A program made the translations under genes and the position numbers. 64,000 nucleotides of DNA from Streptomyces venezuelae (GTDB lineage: Bacteria > Actinomycetota > Actinomycetes > Streptomycetales > Streptomycetaceae): NCBI RefSeq assembly GCF_008642315.1, contig NZ_CP029192.1, forward strand, positions 7,192,001 to 7,256,000, written 5' to 3'. How positions within the stretch are numbered: the stretch's first letter is position 1; each line of letters opens with the position of its first letter. Positions 25,287 to 34,014 of this stretch are shown here, piece after piece. The notes beneath the pieces were generated by a model that did no database searches, had not been told where the DNA came from, and saw only the letters and a list, made by a program, of their open reading frames with translations.

Positions 25287-25865
25287 GTGACGAAGCGGTG
25301 CTCGCGGTGCCAGGAGAGTAAGCCGGGTGCGGAGTTCGCCAGCAACCGTTCTATGCGGGATGGTCTCCAGGCCTACTGCCGAGGGTGTGCGGCGGCCTAT
25401 CACCAGGAACGGCAGCTGGCTCGTGGCAAGAACGTGCGGCCGAAAGTTGCGGCGCCTGCCGGGCGCAAGTTCTGCCGCACGTGCGGGGAGATCAAGCCGC
25501 ACAGCGAGTGGGACCGCAACCGAAGCGCCTCGGACGGTCTTGCCACACTCTGCAAGCCCTGCAAAGCGGTGAAGGGGCGGGCGGGCCATCTGAAGCGCCA
25601 GTACGGCATGACCGAGGCGGATCTCGATGAGTTGGTCGCTGCACAAGTCGGCGTCTGCTGTATCTGCTTGGCCGCCCCGGCGGTACATGTGGATCACTGC
25701 CACGACACGGGTAGGGTCCGAGGCGTACTGTGCTTCAGCTGCAACGCGGCGCTGGGGCAATTCAAGGATCGGCCGGACTCCATAAGGCGAGCGGCCGCAT
25801 ACGTGGAAGGAAACGCGTGGAAGCCAACACTCGTAGCACCGGGCGTCTACCAGCTGCCTTCCTGA
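25287..25865 (+). CDS. Endonuclease VII-like HNH protein within the proteasome operon
   Basis: This protein of about 192 residues has three zinc-type motifs. [13 protein letters not shown] with YCRGCAAAY, then [14 protein letters not shown] with LCKPCKAVK, form two similar ribbon modules of about 45 residues each. The third is a C-terminal recombination endonuclease VII (HNH) domain with [19 protein letters not shown] and [16 protein letters not shown], where the DHCH and the CxxxN fit the catalytic core of phage T4 endonuclease VII relatives. The start is uncertain: GTG 25287 begins at the first motif, while GTG 25221 would overlap the end of pup. Its 3' end overlaps prcB by 49 bases. Similar genes sit between pup and prcB in other Streptomyces. 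No link with protein degradation is known to me. Confidence 0.8.
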   Translation: MTKRCSRCQESKPGAEFASNRSMRDGLQAYCRGCAAAYHQERQLARGKNVRPKVAAPAGRKFCRTCGEIKPHSEWDRNRSASDGLATLCKPCKAVKGRAGHLKRQYGMTEADLDELVAAQVGVCCICLAAPAVHVDHCHDTGRVRGVLCFSCNAALGQFKDRPDSIRRAAAYVEGNAWKPTLVAPGVYQLPS

Positions 25866-26662
25866 CGCCTGGTTCGTCGTCCTTCATGGACTTCCTGTCC
25901 GAGCATCAGCCCGAGATCCTCCCGGGCAACCGCCAACTGCCGCCCACGCAGGGCGTCATCGAGGCGCCGCACGGCACGACCATCGTGGCCGTGACGTTCC
26001 CCGGCGGTGTCGTCCTCGCCGGCGACCGGCGGGCGACGATGGGCAACGTCATCGCGCAGCGCGACATCGAGAAGGTGTTCCCGGCCGATGAGTACTCGGC
26101 GGTGGGCATCGCCGGTACGGCGGGTCTGGCCGTGGAGATGGTGAAGCTCTTCCAGCTGGAGCTGGAGCACTTCGAGAAGGTGGAGGGGGCCACGCTCTCA
26201 CTGGAGGGCAAGGCGAACCGGCTCTCCACGATGATCCGCAGCAACCTCGGCATGGCCATGCAGGGCCTCGCCGTGGTCCCGCTCTTCGCGGGGTTCGACG
26301 TGGATCGCGAGAAGGGCCGCATCTTCTCGTACGACGTCACGGGCGGGCGTTCGGAGGAGCACGGTTTCGCGGCGACCGGTTCGGGTTCGGTCTTCGCGCG
26401 CGGTGCGATGAAGAAGCTCTACCACGACGGTCTGACCGAGGAGCAGGCGACGACGCTGGTCGTCCAGGCGTTGTACGACGCCGCGGACGACGACTCGGCG
26501 ACGGGCGGCCCGGACATGGCGCGGCGGATCTTCCCCATCGTCACCGTGATTTCCGACGAGGGGTTCCGCAGGCTGACGAATGACGAGTCGTCCGCCATTG
26601 CGCGTTCGATCCTGGAGAAGCGTCTGGAGCAGCCGGACGGCCCGCGGGCCGCGCTGCTCTGA
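25817..26662 (+). CDS. prcB: 20S proteasome beta subunit
   Basis: PrcB provides the proteolytic sites of the 20S core. The GTG at 25817 (GGAAGG six bases upstream) gives 281 residues. The first 53 are a propeptide, and cleavage within [10 protein letters not shown] would expose Thr54 as the N-terminal nucleophile. Lys and Asp partners are in [13 protein letters not shown] and DIEKVFP, and the loop [14 protein letters not shown] is typical. It overlaps the 3' end of the endonuclease VII-like gene, which suggests translational coupling, and precedes prcA by 52 bases. The mature part forms two inner rings of seven. Confidence 0.97.
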   Translation: MEANTRSTGRLPAAFLTPGSSSFMDFLSEHQPEILPGNRQLPPTQGVIEAPHGTTIVAVTFPGGVVLAGDRRATMGNVIAQRDIEKVFPADEYSAVGIAGTAGLAVEMVKLFQLELEHFEKVEGATLSLEGKANRLSTMIRSNLGMAMQGLAVVPLFAGFDVDREKGRIFSYDVTGGRSEEHGFAATGSGSVFARGAMKKLYHDGLTEEQATTLVVQALYDAADDDSATGGPDMARRIFPIVTVISDEGFRRLTNDESSAIARSILEKRLEQPDGPRAALL

Positions 26663-26714
26663 GCGTTCCGTATTCGCCACTGACTGAAGTTTTTGACAGA
26701 AAGGGACGGATCCG

Positions 26715-27488
26715 GTGTCGACGCCGTTCTATGTCTCACCCCAGCAGGCCATGGCCGACCGGGCGGAATACGCCCGGAAGGGCATCGCCCGTGGCCGCAG
26801 CCTTGTCGTGATGCAGTTTGCCGACGGCATCGTGTTCGTCGGCGAGAACCCGTCCCGTGCGCTGCACAAGTTCAGCGAGATCTACGACCGGATCGGCTTC
26901 GCGGCCGCCGGCAAGTACAACGAGTACGAGAATCTGCGGATCGGCGGTGTGCGGTATGCCGACCTCCGTGGTTACACGTACGACCGTGATGATGTGACGG
27001 CCCGTGGTCTGGCGAACGTGTACGCGCAGACGCTCGGCACGATTTTCTCCAGCAACGCGGAGAAGCCGTACGAGGTGGAGCTGGTGGTGGCCGAGGTCGG
27101 CACCACGGCTGACGGCGATCAGATCTATCGCCTGCCGCATGACGGTTCGATCGTGGATGAGCACGGTTCGGTCGCGGTCGGTGGCAATGCCGAGCAGATC
27201 AGCAGCTATCTCGATCAGCGTCACCGGGACGGGATGACGCTGGCGGAGGCGCTGAAGCTCGCCGTGCAGGCGCTGTCCCGGGACACCAACGGCAGTGAGC
27301 GGGAGATCCCCGCGGAGCGGCTCGAGGTGGCGGTGCTCGACCGGACGCGGCCTCAGCAGCGCAAGTTCAAGCGGATCGTGGGCCGTCAGTTGTCGCGGCT
27401 CCTGGACGAGGGCGGCGCGACGGACGCGCCGACCGACGCGGACGCGGACGCCGGGCCGACGCAGCAGTCGGGTGGCGACGTCGAGTAG
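26715..27488 (+). CDS. prcA: 20S proteasome alpha subunit
   Basis: PrcA makes the outer heptameric rings and the gate of the 20S proteasome, onto which ARC docks. The 257-residue protein has the alpha-type N terminus ([26 protein letters not shown], split here as the gate segment and helix H0), lacks an N-terminal nucleophile, and ends in an acidic, disordered tail rich in Asp, Ala and Thr. Position right after prcB and the GTG start with AAAGGGACGGA upstream are standard. A terminator with a TTTT tract follows, ending the pup-prcA unit. Confidence 0.97.
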   Translation: MSTPFYVSPQQAMADRAEYARKGIARGRSLVVMQFADGIVFVGENPSRALHKFSEIYDRIGFAAAGKYNEYENLRIGGVRYADLRGYTYDRDDVTARGLANVYAQTLGTIFSSNAEKPYEVELVVAEVGTTADGDQIYRLPHDGSIVDEHGSVAVGGNAEQISSYLDQRHRDGMTLAEALKLAVQALSRDTNGSEREIPAERLEVAVLDRTRPQQRKFKRIVGRQLSRLLDEGGATDAPTDADADAGPTQQSGGDVE

Positions 27489-27501
27489 TCCGCGCGGGTG
27501 T

Positions 27502-27545
27502 GCGCCCCGTGTTCCGGCCTCAGGGCCGGGGCGCGGGGCGCTTTT
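27502..27545 (+). terminator. Terminator after prcA
   Basis: Outer stem GCGCCCCG/CGGGGCGC and inner stem CCGGCC/GGCCGG are followed by TTTT. It also lies just beyond the 3' end of the convergent LacI-type gene. Confidence 0.8.
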
Positions 27546-27555
27546 CCGTGTGCGG

Positions 27556-28578
27556 TCAGTGTGTGGGGCCCGTGGAGCCGCGTACGACGAGTTCGACGGG
27601 GAGCGGTGTGGCGTCGGGCTCGCGGCCTTCCAGGACGGCGACGAGGGACTCCATGGCGCGCTCGCCGAAGCGTTCGGCGGGGAGTCGGACCGTGGTGAGT
27701 TCGGGTTCGACGGCGGTCGCGAGGGTGAGGTCGTCGAAGCCGGTCACCGAGACGTCCTCGGGGACGCGCAGGCCGAGCCGTCGTGCCGCCTTGCAGGCGC
27801 CGGCGGAGAGGAAGTCGTCGTCGCAGACGATGGCGGTGGGGCGGGGGCCGGGCCCGGACAGGGCGGCTTCGGCGACGGCGCGGGCGCCTTCGACGTTCAG
27901 TGGGGCGGCGACGCGGCGTACGGCGGTGTCGGTGCCGCGGAGGGTGCGGGCGAGGGCTTCGGCGCGTACGTCGAAGGTCCAGGAGTCGACGTCGGCGGCG
28001 AGGTGGAGGAAGTCGCGGTGGCCGAGGCCCAGCAGATGCTCCGTCACCTGGCGCATGCCGTCGGAGAGGTCGAGGTTGACGGTGGCGGCGCCGAGGCTGT
28101 CCGCGGGGTCGCTGTCGAGCATGACGAGGGGGAGGTCGTCGCCGCGGATGGTGGCGAGGGCCTCGGAGGCCATGGAGGAGGCGAGGACGCCGTCGAGGGA
28201 GGCGCGGGCGGAGGCGAAGGGGTCGCGGGCGGGGCCGATGCCGTCGGGGGAGGGGTAGAGGACGACGCCGAAGCCGTGGCGGGCGGCGATGCGGGCGACT
28301 CCGGTGTAGACGTGGGCGAAGAACTCGTTGGTGAGTTCGGGGACGACGAGGAGTGCTGTGCGGGTGCGGCCGAGGCGGAGGTTGCGGGCGGCGAGGTTGG
28401 GGCGGTAGCCGAGTTCGCGTGCGGCGGTGCGGACGCGTTCGGCGGTGGGTTCGGCGACGCGGCCGCGCCATTTGTCGCCGAGGACGAGGGAGACGGTGGC
28501 CTGGGAGACGCCGGCGGCGCGTGCGACGTCGCGGCTGGTGGGGCGTGGGGCTCCGGCTTCCTGTAGTGGCCCGGCCAC
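27556..28578 (-). CDS. LacI-family transcriptional regulator
   Basis: The 340-residue protein has an N-terminal LacI HTH (TSRDVARAAGVSQATVSLVLGDK) with a hinge helix, then a periplasmic-binding-protein-like effector domain: RTALLVVPELTNEFFAHVY, DGVLASSM, and the C-terminal VSVTGFDDL segment. It should bind DNA as a dimer and respond to a small sugar-like or nucleoside-like ligand. I prefer the GTG at 28578 because GGGAGG lies five bases upstream; the GTG at 28584 and a longer frame are less likely. It is divergent from the MFS transporter, and the palindrome at 28637-28663 between them is the obvious operator. The pair separates prcA from pafA, as in other Streptomyces as far as I know. Confidence 0.9.
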   Translation of the reverse strand: MAGPLQEAGAPRPTSRDVARAAGVSQATVSLVLGDKWRGRVAEPTAERVRTAARELGYRPNLAARNLRLGRTRTALLVVPELTNEFFAHVYTGVARIAARHGFGVVLYPSPDGIGPARDPFASARASLDGVLASSMASEALATIRGDDLPLVMLDSDPADSLGAATVNLDLSDGMRQVTEHLLGLGHRDFLHLAADVDSWTFDVRAEALARTLRGTDTAVRRVAAPLNVEGARAVAEAALSGPGPRPTAIVCDDDFLSAGACKAARRLGLRVPEDVSVTGFDDLTLATAVEPELTTVRLPAERFGERAMESLVAVLEGREPDATPLPVELVVRGSTGPTH

Positions 28579-28636
28579 TGTCACCTCCCGTTCTGGTGCG
28601 GACCCGCGGATGTGGACCGGCGGGCTGGGCTCATGG

Positions 28637-28663
28637 TACGTATGACGCCGGACGTTATACGTA
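28637..28663. promoter_or_regulatory. Operator palindrome between the LacI-type regulator and the MFS gene
   Basis: TACGTAT, 13 bases, ATACGTA: the arms are exact reverse complements, in the 124-base divergent region. AT-rich arms stand out in this GC-rich sequence. Use by the adjacent LacI-type regulator is inferred. Confidence 0.7.
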
Positions 28664-28702
28664 ACACCTCGGCTCGGCGGCGCGGGGAGAGAGCGGGAGA
28701 GC

Positions 28703-29962
28703 ATGGCTGCGGGATATGTGGAGATCCTCCGGACGCGTCATGCGACGCGGCTGCTGGCGGGGACGCTGGTGGGCCGGCTGCCGAACGCGACGGCGGCGAT
28801 CGCGATCGTGCTGTTCATCCGGGCGGAGGGCGGCACGTACAGCCTGGCCGGCGCGCTGGCCGCGGTGTACGGCGTGGCCAACGCGGTCGGCCAGCCGCTG
28901 CTCGGGCGTCTGGTGGACCTGCACGGCCAGCCGCGCGTCCAGCTGCCCGCCGCGCTGCTCTCCGCGCTCGGCATGGCGCTGTTCGCCTTCACGGGACCGG
29001 ACCAGTTGGCGCTCGCCTATGTGGCGGTGGCGGCCGCGGGGCTGTTCACGCCGCCTCTGGAGGGCGGTCTGCGGGCGCTGTGGCCGAGTGTCCTCGGCAA
29101 GGAGGAGCACGTCCACACCGCGTACGCGATGGACGCCATAGCCCAGGAAGTGATGTTCACCGTCGGACCGTTGCTGGTGACCGGATGTGTGGCGCTGTGG
29201 TCGGAGCGGGCGGCGCTGCTCGTCGTCAACGCGGTGGGTGTGCTGGGTGCCCTCTCCGTGGTGGTGTCCCGGCCCTCGCGCGCGTGGCGTTCGGAGCCGA
29301 GGGAGGCGCACTGGCTCGGGGCGCTGCGCTCGCGCGGGCTGCTCGCGCTCCTCGGTGCGTTCCTGTTCATCGGGATGGCGCTGGGTTCCATCACGGTCGC
29401 GGGCGTGTCGTACGCGGACGGGAACGGTGGTGACGCGGTCTACGGATGGATGATGGCGGCGCTCGGGCTCGGTGCGCTGGTCGGCGGGGCCGTCTACGGG
29501 GCGCGGCAGTGGAGTGGTGTGCCGGAGAAGCGGCTGAGCGTCCTGGTGGCGTTGCTGGCCGTCTGCTACTGGCCGTTGACGTTGACTCCGGGGGCGGTGG
29601 CCATGACGGCGCTGGCGGCGCTCGCCGGTGTGTTTCTCGCGCCGGCGCTCGCGTGTGCGTTCATCATCGTGGACCGGCATGCTCCGCGCGGCACGGTGAC
29701 GGAGGCGTTCTCGTGGCTGGTGACGACGTTCACGGTGGGCGCGTCCTTGGGGACGGCGGCCGCGGGGCCGGTGGTGGAGTGGGGCGGGACGGCGTGGGGG
29801 TTCGCGGTGCCGGGCCTTGCCGGAGCGGCCGCGTCGGTGGTTCTGCTGGCGACGGCGCGGGTACTCGTGGTGGCCGGAGAATCCGGGGTTGTTGCGGGTT
29901 CATCGGAAAATGATCGAAACGGTGCTGCCGAACCCGGTTTCAGTGCCCCGCATCAGGCGTAA
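28703..29962 (+). CDS. Major facilitator superfamily transporter
   Basis: The 419-residue protein has twelve predicted membrane helices. The MFS motif between helices 2 and 3 is seen in GQPLLGRLVDLHGQPRVQ, and the second half begins after a central loop (WRSEPREAHWLG). The N terminus is short and cytoplasmic and the C terminus is polar. The helix 5 region PPLEGGLRALWP, with a Pro-rich turn, is common in drug or sugar exporters of the MFS. The start has GGGAG upstream. The likely regulator is the divergent LacI-type protein. Its stop codon TAA forms part of the -10 hexamer proposed for pafA. Substrate unknown. Confidence 0.88.
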   Translation: MAAGYVEILRTRHATRLLAGTLVGRLPNATAAIAIVLFIRAEGGTYSLAGALAAVYGVANAVGQPLLGRLVDLHGQPRVQLPAALLSALGMALFAFTGPDQLALAYVAVAAAGLFTPPLEGGLRALWPSVLGKEEHVHTAYAMDAIAQEVMFTVGPLLVTGCVALWSERAALLVVNAVGVLGALSVVVSRPSRAWRSEPREAHWLGALRSRGLLALLGAFLFIGMALGSITVAGVSYADGNGGDAVYGWMMAALGLGALVGGAVYGARQWSGVPEKRLSVLVALLAVCYWPLTLTPGAVAMTALAALAGVFLAPALACAFIIVDRHAPRGTVTEAFSWLVTTFTVGASLGTAAAGPVVEWGGTAWGFAVPGLAGAAASVVLLATARVLVVAGESGVVAGSSENDRNGAAEPGFSAPHQA

Positions 29963-29965
29963 TGT
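29960..29965 (+). promoter_or_regulatory. -10 hexamer of pafA overlapping the MFS stop codon
   Basis: TAATGT, whose first three bases are the stop codon of the MFS gene, ends six bases before the pafA ATG. There is no Shine-Dalgarno, so leaderless translation is likely. A weak -35 (GTTTCA) lies 17 bases upstream. Confidence 0.6.
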
Positions 29966-29971
29966 TCAGTC

Positions 29972-31333
29972 ATGGACCGCCGCATTTTCGGGCTGGAGAA
30001 CGAGTACGGCGTCACATGCACGTTCAGGGGACAGCGCCGTCTGTCGCCTGACGAGGTGGCGCGCTACCTCTTCCGCCGTGTTGTGTCATGGGGCCGCAGC
30101 AGCAACGTCTTTCTGCGGAACGGCGCCCGCCTCTATCTTGACGTGGGATCACATCCGGAATACGCGACACCGGAATGTGACAACGTGACCGAGCTGGTCA
30201 CCCACGACAAAGCGGGCGAGCGCATTCTGGAAGGCCTGCTCGTCGACGCCGAACGCCGCCTGCACGAGGAGGGAATCGCGGGCGACGTCTATCTTTTCAA
30301 GAACAACACCGATTCGGCGGGAAACTCCTACGGGTGCCACGAGAACTACCTGGTGGCCCGTCACGGGGAGTTCTCCCGGCTCGCGGACATCCTCATCCCG
30401 TTCCTCGTCACCCGGCAGCTGCTGTGCGGCGCGGGCAAGGTGCTGCAGACTCCGCGCGGCGCCGTGTACTGCGTGAGCCAGCGTGCCGAGCACATCTGGG
30501 AAGGGGTGTCCTCCGCGACCACCCGTTCCCGGCCGATCATCAACACCCGCGACGAACCGCACGCGGACGCCGAGCGGTACCGCAGGCTCCACGTCATCGT
30601 GGGTGACTCGAACATGTCCGAGACGACCATGCTCCTCAAGGTCGGCGCCACCGATCTGGTGCTGCGCATGATCGAGGCGGGCACCGTCATGCGGGACCTC
30701 ACTCTGGAGAACCCGATCAGGGCCATCCGCGAGGTCTCCCACGACATCACGGGCCGCCGCAAGGTGCGCCTGGCCAGCGGCCGCGAGGCCTCGGCCCTCG
30801 AAGTGCAGCGCGAGTACTACGAGAAGGCGGTGGACTTCGTCGACCGCCGCGGCATCCGCACCGGGACGGTCGAGCAGGTCCTGGAGCTGTGGGGCCGCAC
30901 GCTGGACGCGATCGAGTCGGAGGACCTCGACCGCATCGGCACCGAGATCGACTGGGTCATGAAGTACAAGCTCATCGAGCGGTACCGGGCGAAGAACAAC
31001 ATGACCATGTCGCATCCGCGGGTCGCGCAGATAGACCTCGCGTACCACGACATCCACCGTCGGCGGGGGCTGTACTACCTCCTGGAGAAGAAGGGGCAAG
31101 CCGCCCGGATCTGCAACGACTTGAAGATCTTCGAGGGCAAGTCGGTGCCGCCGCAGACGACCCGCGCGCGGCTGCGCGGCGACTTCATCCGGCGGGCGCA
31201 GGAGCAGCGCCGTGACTTCACGGTCGACTGGGTCCACCTCAAGCTCAACGACCAGGCACAGCGCACGGTGTTGTGCAAGGACCCCTTCCGGTCGGTGGAC
31301 GACCGGGTGGAGAAGCTGATCGCCGGTATGTGA
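29972..31333 (+). CDS. pafA: Pup-protein ligase
   Basis: PafA activates the C-terminal Glu of Pup with ATP and joins it to substrate lysines. The 453-residue protein begins with [10 protein letters not shown] (metal-binding Glu9) and has the catalytic Asp57 in [16 protein letters not shown], then [17 protein letters not shown] and [21 protein letters not shown]. It shares the fold with Dop at 23377 but lacks the long loop after residue 40. The C-terminal domain of about 70 residues ([12 protein letters not shown]) is typical. It stands alone after the MFS gene with its own probable leaderless promoter, and a hairpin terminator follows. Confidence 0.97.
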   Translation: MDRRIFGLENEYGVTCTFRGQRRLSPDEVARYLFRRVVSWGRSSNVFLRNGARLYLDVGSHPEYATPECDNVTELVTHDKAGERILEGLLVDAERRLHEEGIAGDVYLFKNNTDSAGNSYGCHENYLVARHGEFSRLADILIPFLVTRQLLCGAGKVLQTPRGAVYCVSQRAEHIWEGVSSATTRSRPIINTRDEPHADAERYRRLHVIVGDSNMSETTMLLKVGATDLVLRMIEAGTVMRDLTLENPIRAIREVSHDITGRRKVRLASGREASALEVQREYYEKAVDFVDRRGIRTGTVEQVLELWGRTLDAIESEDLDRIGTEIDWVMKYKLIERYRAKNNMTMSHPRVAQIDLAYHDIHRRRGLYYLLEKKGQAARICNDLKIFEGKSVPPQTTRARLRGDFIRRAQEQRRDFTVDWVHLKLNDQAQRTVLCKDPFRSVDDRVEKLIAGM

Positions 31334-31379
31334 CCCATGTGGCCCCAACGTCCCGTGTGGCGTTGTGGGAACGCAACAC

Positions 31380-31408
31380 GGGCGCCGTACGTTCCTCGTA
31401 CGGCGCCC
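31380..31408 (+). terminator. Terminator after pafA
   Basis: A perfect 12-bp stem (GGGCGCCGTACG and CGTACGGCGCCC) with a five-base loop, then TTCTC. Confidence 0.85.
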
Positions 31409-31471
31409 TTCTCACGCCGTAGAGTTGCGCGCACGCCAACCCACAAGATCGACCGATACGAGGCCCCCACC

Positions 31472-32473
31472 GTGCGCCGACGCTCACTTCTCCTTGCCGT
31501 CCCGGCCGGCCTGCTCACGCTGGCAGGCTGTGGTGACGACAAGACCGACAAGGCCGACAAGACCAAGCCCAGTGACAGCCCGACCAACGACTCCTCGAAG
31601 CCGCCGACCGCGAAGATCGTGGACGGACCGCTGCCCGAGATCACGAAGGGCACGAAGTTCGGTCAGAAGCCGACCGTCGCCAAGGGCTCGGGCAAGCCGT
31701 CCTCCGACCTCGCCGTGAAGACCCTCATCGAGGGCAAGGGCAAGGAGGTCGTGAAGGGCGACTATCTGCAGGCCAACTACCTCGGCCAGATCTGGGCGAC
31801 GGCCAAGGTCTTCGACAACTCGTACGACCGGGGCAACCCCACGGTCTTCCCGATCGGCACCGGCCAGGTCATCCCCGGCTGGGACCAGGCGCTGGTCGGC
31901 AAGAAGCTCGACAGCCGTGTGGAGCTCGCCATCCCGCCGAAGATGGGTTACGGCGAGGAGGGCAACAAGCAGGCGGGCATCAAGGGCACGGACACCCTCG
32001 TGTTCGTCGTCGACCTCGTGGGCACCTTCTCCGCCACCAGCTCCGCGAAGGGCAAGGAGGTGGCGCAGTCCAACAAGGACCTGCCCAAGGTCGGCACGAA
32101 CACGGACGGCAAGGCCCCCTCCGTCGACGTCCCGAAGACCAAGCCGCCGAAGAAGCTCGTCGCTTCGTACGTGCTGGAGGGCGACGGTGACGAGGTCAAG
32201 GAGACCGACAGCCTCCTGTGCCAGTACAAGGGCGTGCTGTGGGCCGACGGCAAGGAGTTCGACTCCTCGTACAAGCGCAAGCAGCTCGCGTCGTTCCAGC
32301 TCGCTCAGGTCGTCAAGGGCTGGGCGCAGGGTCTGACCGGCAAGAAGGTCGGCAGCCGCGTCCTCATCGTCATCCCCCCGGAGCTGGGGTACGGGGACCA
32401 GCCCCCGCAGGGCAGCTCCATCAAGAAGGACTCCACCCTGATCTTCACCGTGGACATCCTCGCGAAGATGTGA
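31472..32473 (+). CDS. Lipoprotein with two FKBP-type prolyl isomerase domains
   Basis: The 333-residue product has a signal peptide with lipobox LAGC (Cys near residue 20), then a Lys/Asp/Ser-rich linker and two FKBP domains. Domain 1 (about 95-185) has VFDNSYDRGNPTVFPIGTGQVIPGWDQAL. Domain 2 (about 235-333) has EFDSSYKRKQLASFQLAQVVKGWAQGL. Both keep the aromatic/hydrophobic pocket (Tyr, Asp, Phe, Val-Ile, Trp), although the second has Phe/Val changes around the pocket that may lower activity. It should assist folding of exported proteins. The GTG at 31472 starts the signal peptide; a TAGAGT promoter element is at 31420-31425. The downstream FKBP gene is probably cotranscribed. Confidence 0.92.
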   Translation: MRRRSLLLAVPAGLLTLAGCGDDKTDKADKTKPSDSPTNDSSKPPTAKIVDGPLPEITKGTKFGQKPTVAKGSGKPSSDLAVKTLIEGKGKEVVKGDYLQANYLGQIWATAKVFDNSYDRGNPTVFPIGTGQVIPGWDQALVGKKLDSRVELAIPPKMGYGEEGNKQAGIKGTDTLVFVVDLVGTFSATSSAKGKEVAQSNKDLPKVGTNTDGKAPSVDVPKTKPPKKLVASYVLEGDGDEVKETDSLLCQYKGVLWADGKEFDSSYKRKQLASFQLAQVVKGWAQGLTGKKVGSRVLIVIPPELGYGDQPPQGSSIKKDSTLIFTVDILAKM

Positions 32474-32533
32474 CGTCCTCAGGGATGCAAGACTGTCCGC
32501 GCTGACCTTTCGTATCAAAGCAGGAGCATTTTC

Positions 32534-32908
32534 GTGAGCATTGACAAGCCCGAGGTCGACTTCCCCGTCGGCGAGCCGCCGGCCGACCTTCAGATCAAGG
32601 ACATCTGGGAGGGTGACGGCGCGGTCGCCAAGGCGGGCGACTTCGTCAAGGTCCACTACGTGGGCGTCGCCTTCAGCACGGGCGAGGAGTTCGACGCGAG
32701 CTGGAACCGCGGCAACCCGCTGGAGTTCCAGCTCGGTGCCGGTCAGGTCATCTCCGGCTGGGACCAGGGCGTGCAGGGCATGAAGGTGGGTGGCCGGCGC
32801 GAGCTGACCATCCCGGCCCACCTCGCGTACGGCGACCGCGGTGCCGGCGGCGGCCGTATCGCCCCCGGCGAGACGCTGATCTTCGTCTGCGATCTGGTCT
32901 CCGTCTGA
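32534..32908 (+). CDS. Cytoplasmic FKBP-type peptidyl-prolyl isomerase
   Basis: A single-domain FKBP of 124 residues without signal peptide, similar to FKBP12. The active-site residues appear in VKVHYVGVAFSTGEEFDASW, PLEFQLGAGQVISGWDQGV and the loop AYGDRGAGGGRIAPGETLIF. It catalyses cis-trans isomerisation of X-Pro bonds. The GTG start has AGGAG eight bases upstream. It follows the lipoprotein FKBP by 60 bases, and a strong terminator ends the pair. Its partners cannot be deduced. Confidence 0.95.
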   Translation: MSIDKPEVDFPVGEPPADLQIKDIWEGDGAVAKAGDFVKVHYVGVAFSTGEEFDASWNRGNPLEFQLGAGQVISGWDQGVQGMKVGGRRELTIPAHLAYGDRGAGGGRIAPGETLIFVCDLVSV

Positions 32909-32932
32909 GGACGTCTGTGACCTGATCCTTTC

Positions 32933-32973
32933 GCCGAGGGTCCATGCCTGTCCGGCATGGGCCCTCGGCTTTT
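32933..32973 (+). terminator. Terminator after the FKBP pair
   Basis: A 16-bp stem with a single G-U pair (GCCGAGGG.. to ..CCTCGGC), a five-base loop and TTTT. It precedes the pafB promoter (TACGGT at 32994-32999). Confidence 0.9.
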
Positions 32974-33042
32974 GCCCGGACACCCCGGGGCGGTACGGTC
33001 ATCGGTCGGAAGCACAATCTGAACAGCCGAGAAAGGGCGTCG

Positions 33043-33996
33043 ATGGCCATTGCCAAGGCCGAGCGGCTGATGAATCTTGCGCTGTGCCTGCTCGGGACCC
33101 GGCGGCCGCTCAGCAAGCGGGAGCTGCGCGAGTCGATCGAGGCCTATCTGGAGGCGGGGTCGGACGACAGCTTCAACCGGATGTTCGAGCGCGACAAGGA
33201 CGATCTGCGCGAGCTGGGCCTGGTCATCGAGACCGTGGAGAACCTGGAAGGGGAGGTCGGCTACCTCGCCCGCCGCGACAGTAACCGACTGCCCGCCATC
33301 ACCCTGGACGCCGAGGAGGCCGCGGCGCTCGGTCTGGCCGCGAAGGTCTGGCAGCAGGCCCGCCTCGCCGGTGCCGCCAGCGGCGCCCTGCAGAAGCTGC
33401 GCGCCGCGGGGCTGCCCGAGGACGTCGACCCGTACGGGTCGCACAGCGCCCTGGAGCCGCGGATCCCCGCGCACGAGGCGTCCTTCGAGCCGTTGATGCT
33501 CGCCTGCCGGGACCGCCGCCCCGTCGTCTTCGACTACCGCAAGGCCACCGCCGCCCGCCCCGAGCAGCGCCACGTCGAGCCGTGGGCGCTGGAGTGCTGG
33601 CGCGGCCACTGGTACCTGGCGGGCTGGGACAGGGACCGGGGCGCCGAGCGCGTGTTCCGCCTCTCGCGCATCACCGGGAAGGTGCGGGCCCGCGCGGGCA
33701 AGTACACCGCCGACGTCCCGGATGTCGTCACGGTCCGCGAGACCGTCGCGGGCTGGGCGGGGGAGACCGCCGACCGCACCGCCCTGATCCGGCTGCGCAC
33801 GGACGCCGGCTATCCGCTGCGCGCCAAGGCCGTCGCGGTGCAGGCGGGCGACGACGGGTGGGACGAGTTGGAGATTCCGTACGGCCACGGCCTCGACGCG
33901 TGGCTGGTGGAGTTCGGGCCCGATGTGGTGGTCCTCGAGCCCGCCGAGCTGCGGGCCGACGTCGTGGACCGGCTGCGTGCCGTGGCCAAGGGCTGA
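33043..33996 (+). CDS. pafB: WYL-domain transcriptional regulator PafB
   Basis: PafB and PafC act together as an activator of DNA-damage genes in mycobacteria. The 317-residue protein has an N-terminal winged HTH (LMNLALCLLGTRRPLSKRELRESIEAYL), a middle three-helix part, a WYL domain (residues about 145-225, with PVVFDYRKA and the ECWRGHWYLAGWDRDRG segment, in which the Trp-Tyr-Leu gives the fold its name) and a WCX-type C-terminal extension. The ATG at 33043 has AAAGGG upstream. It sits directly after pafA-linked genes as in Mycobacterium, and pafC follows by 18 bases. The effector may be single-stranded DNA, inferred from work in Mycobacterium. Confidence 0.94.
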   Translation: MAIAKAERLMNLALCLLGTRRPLSKRELRESIEAYLEAGSDDSFNRMFERDKDDLRELGLVIETVENLEGEVGYLARRDSNRLPAITLDAEEAAALGLAAKVWQQARLAGAASGALQKLRAAGLPEDVDPYGSHSALEPRIPAHEASFEPLMLACRDRRPVVFDYRKATAARPEQRHVEPWALECWRGHWYLAGWDRDRGAERVFRLSRITGKVRARAGKYTADVPDVVTVRETVAGWAGETADRTALIRLRTDAGYPLRAKAVAVQAGDDGWDELEIPYGHGLDAWLVEFGPDVVVLEPAELRADVVDRLRAVAKG

Positions 33997-34014
33997 GGGG
34001 GAGCGGACAGAGCA

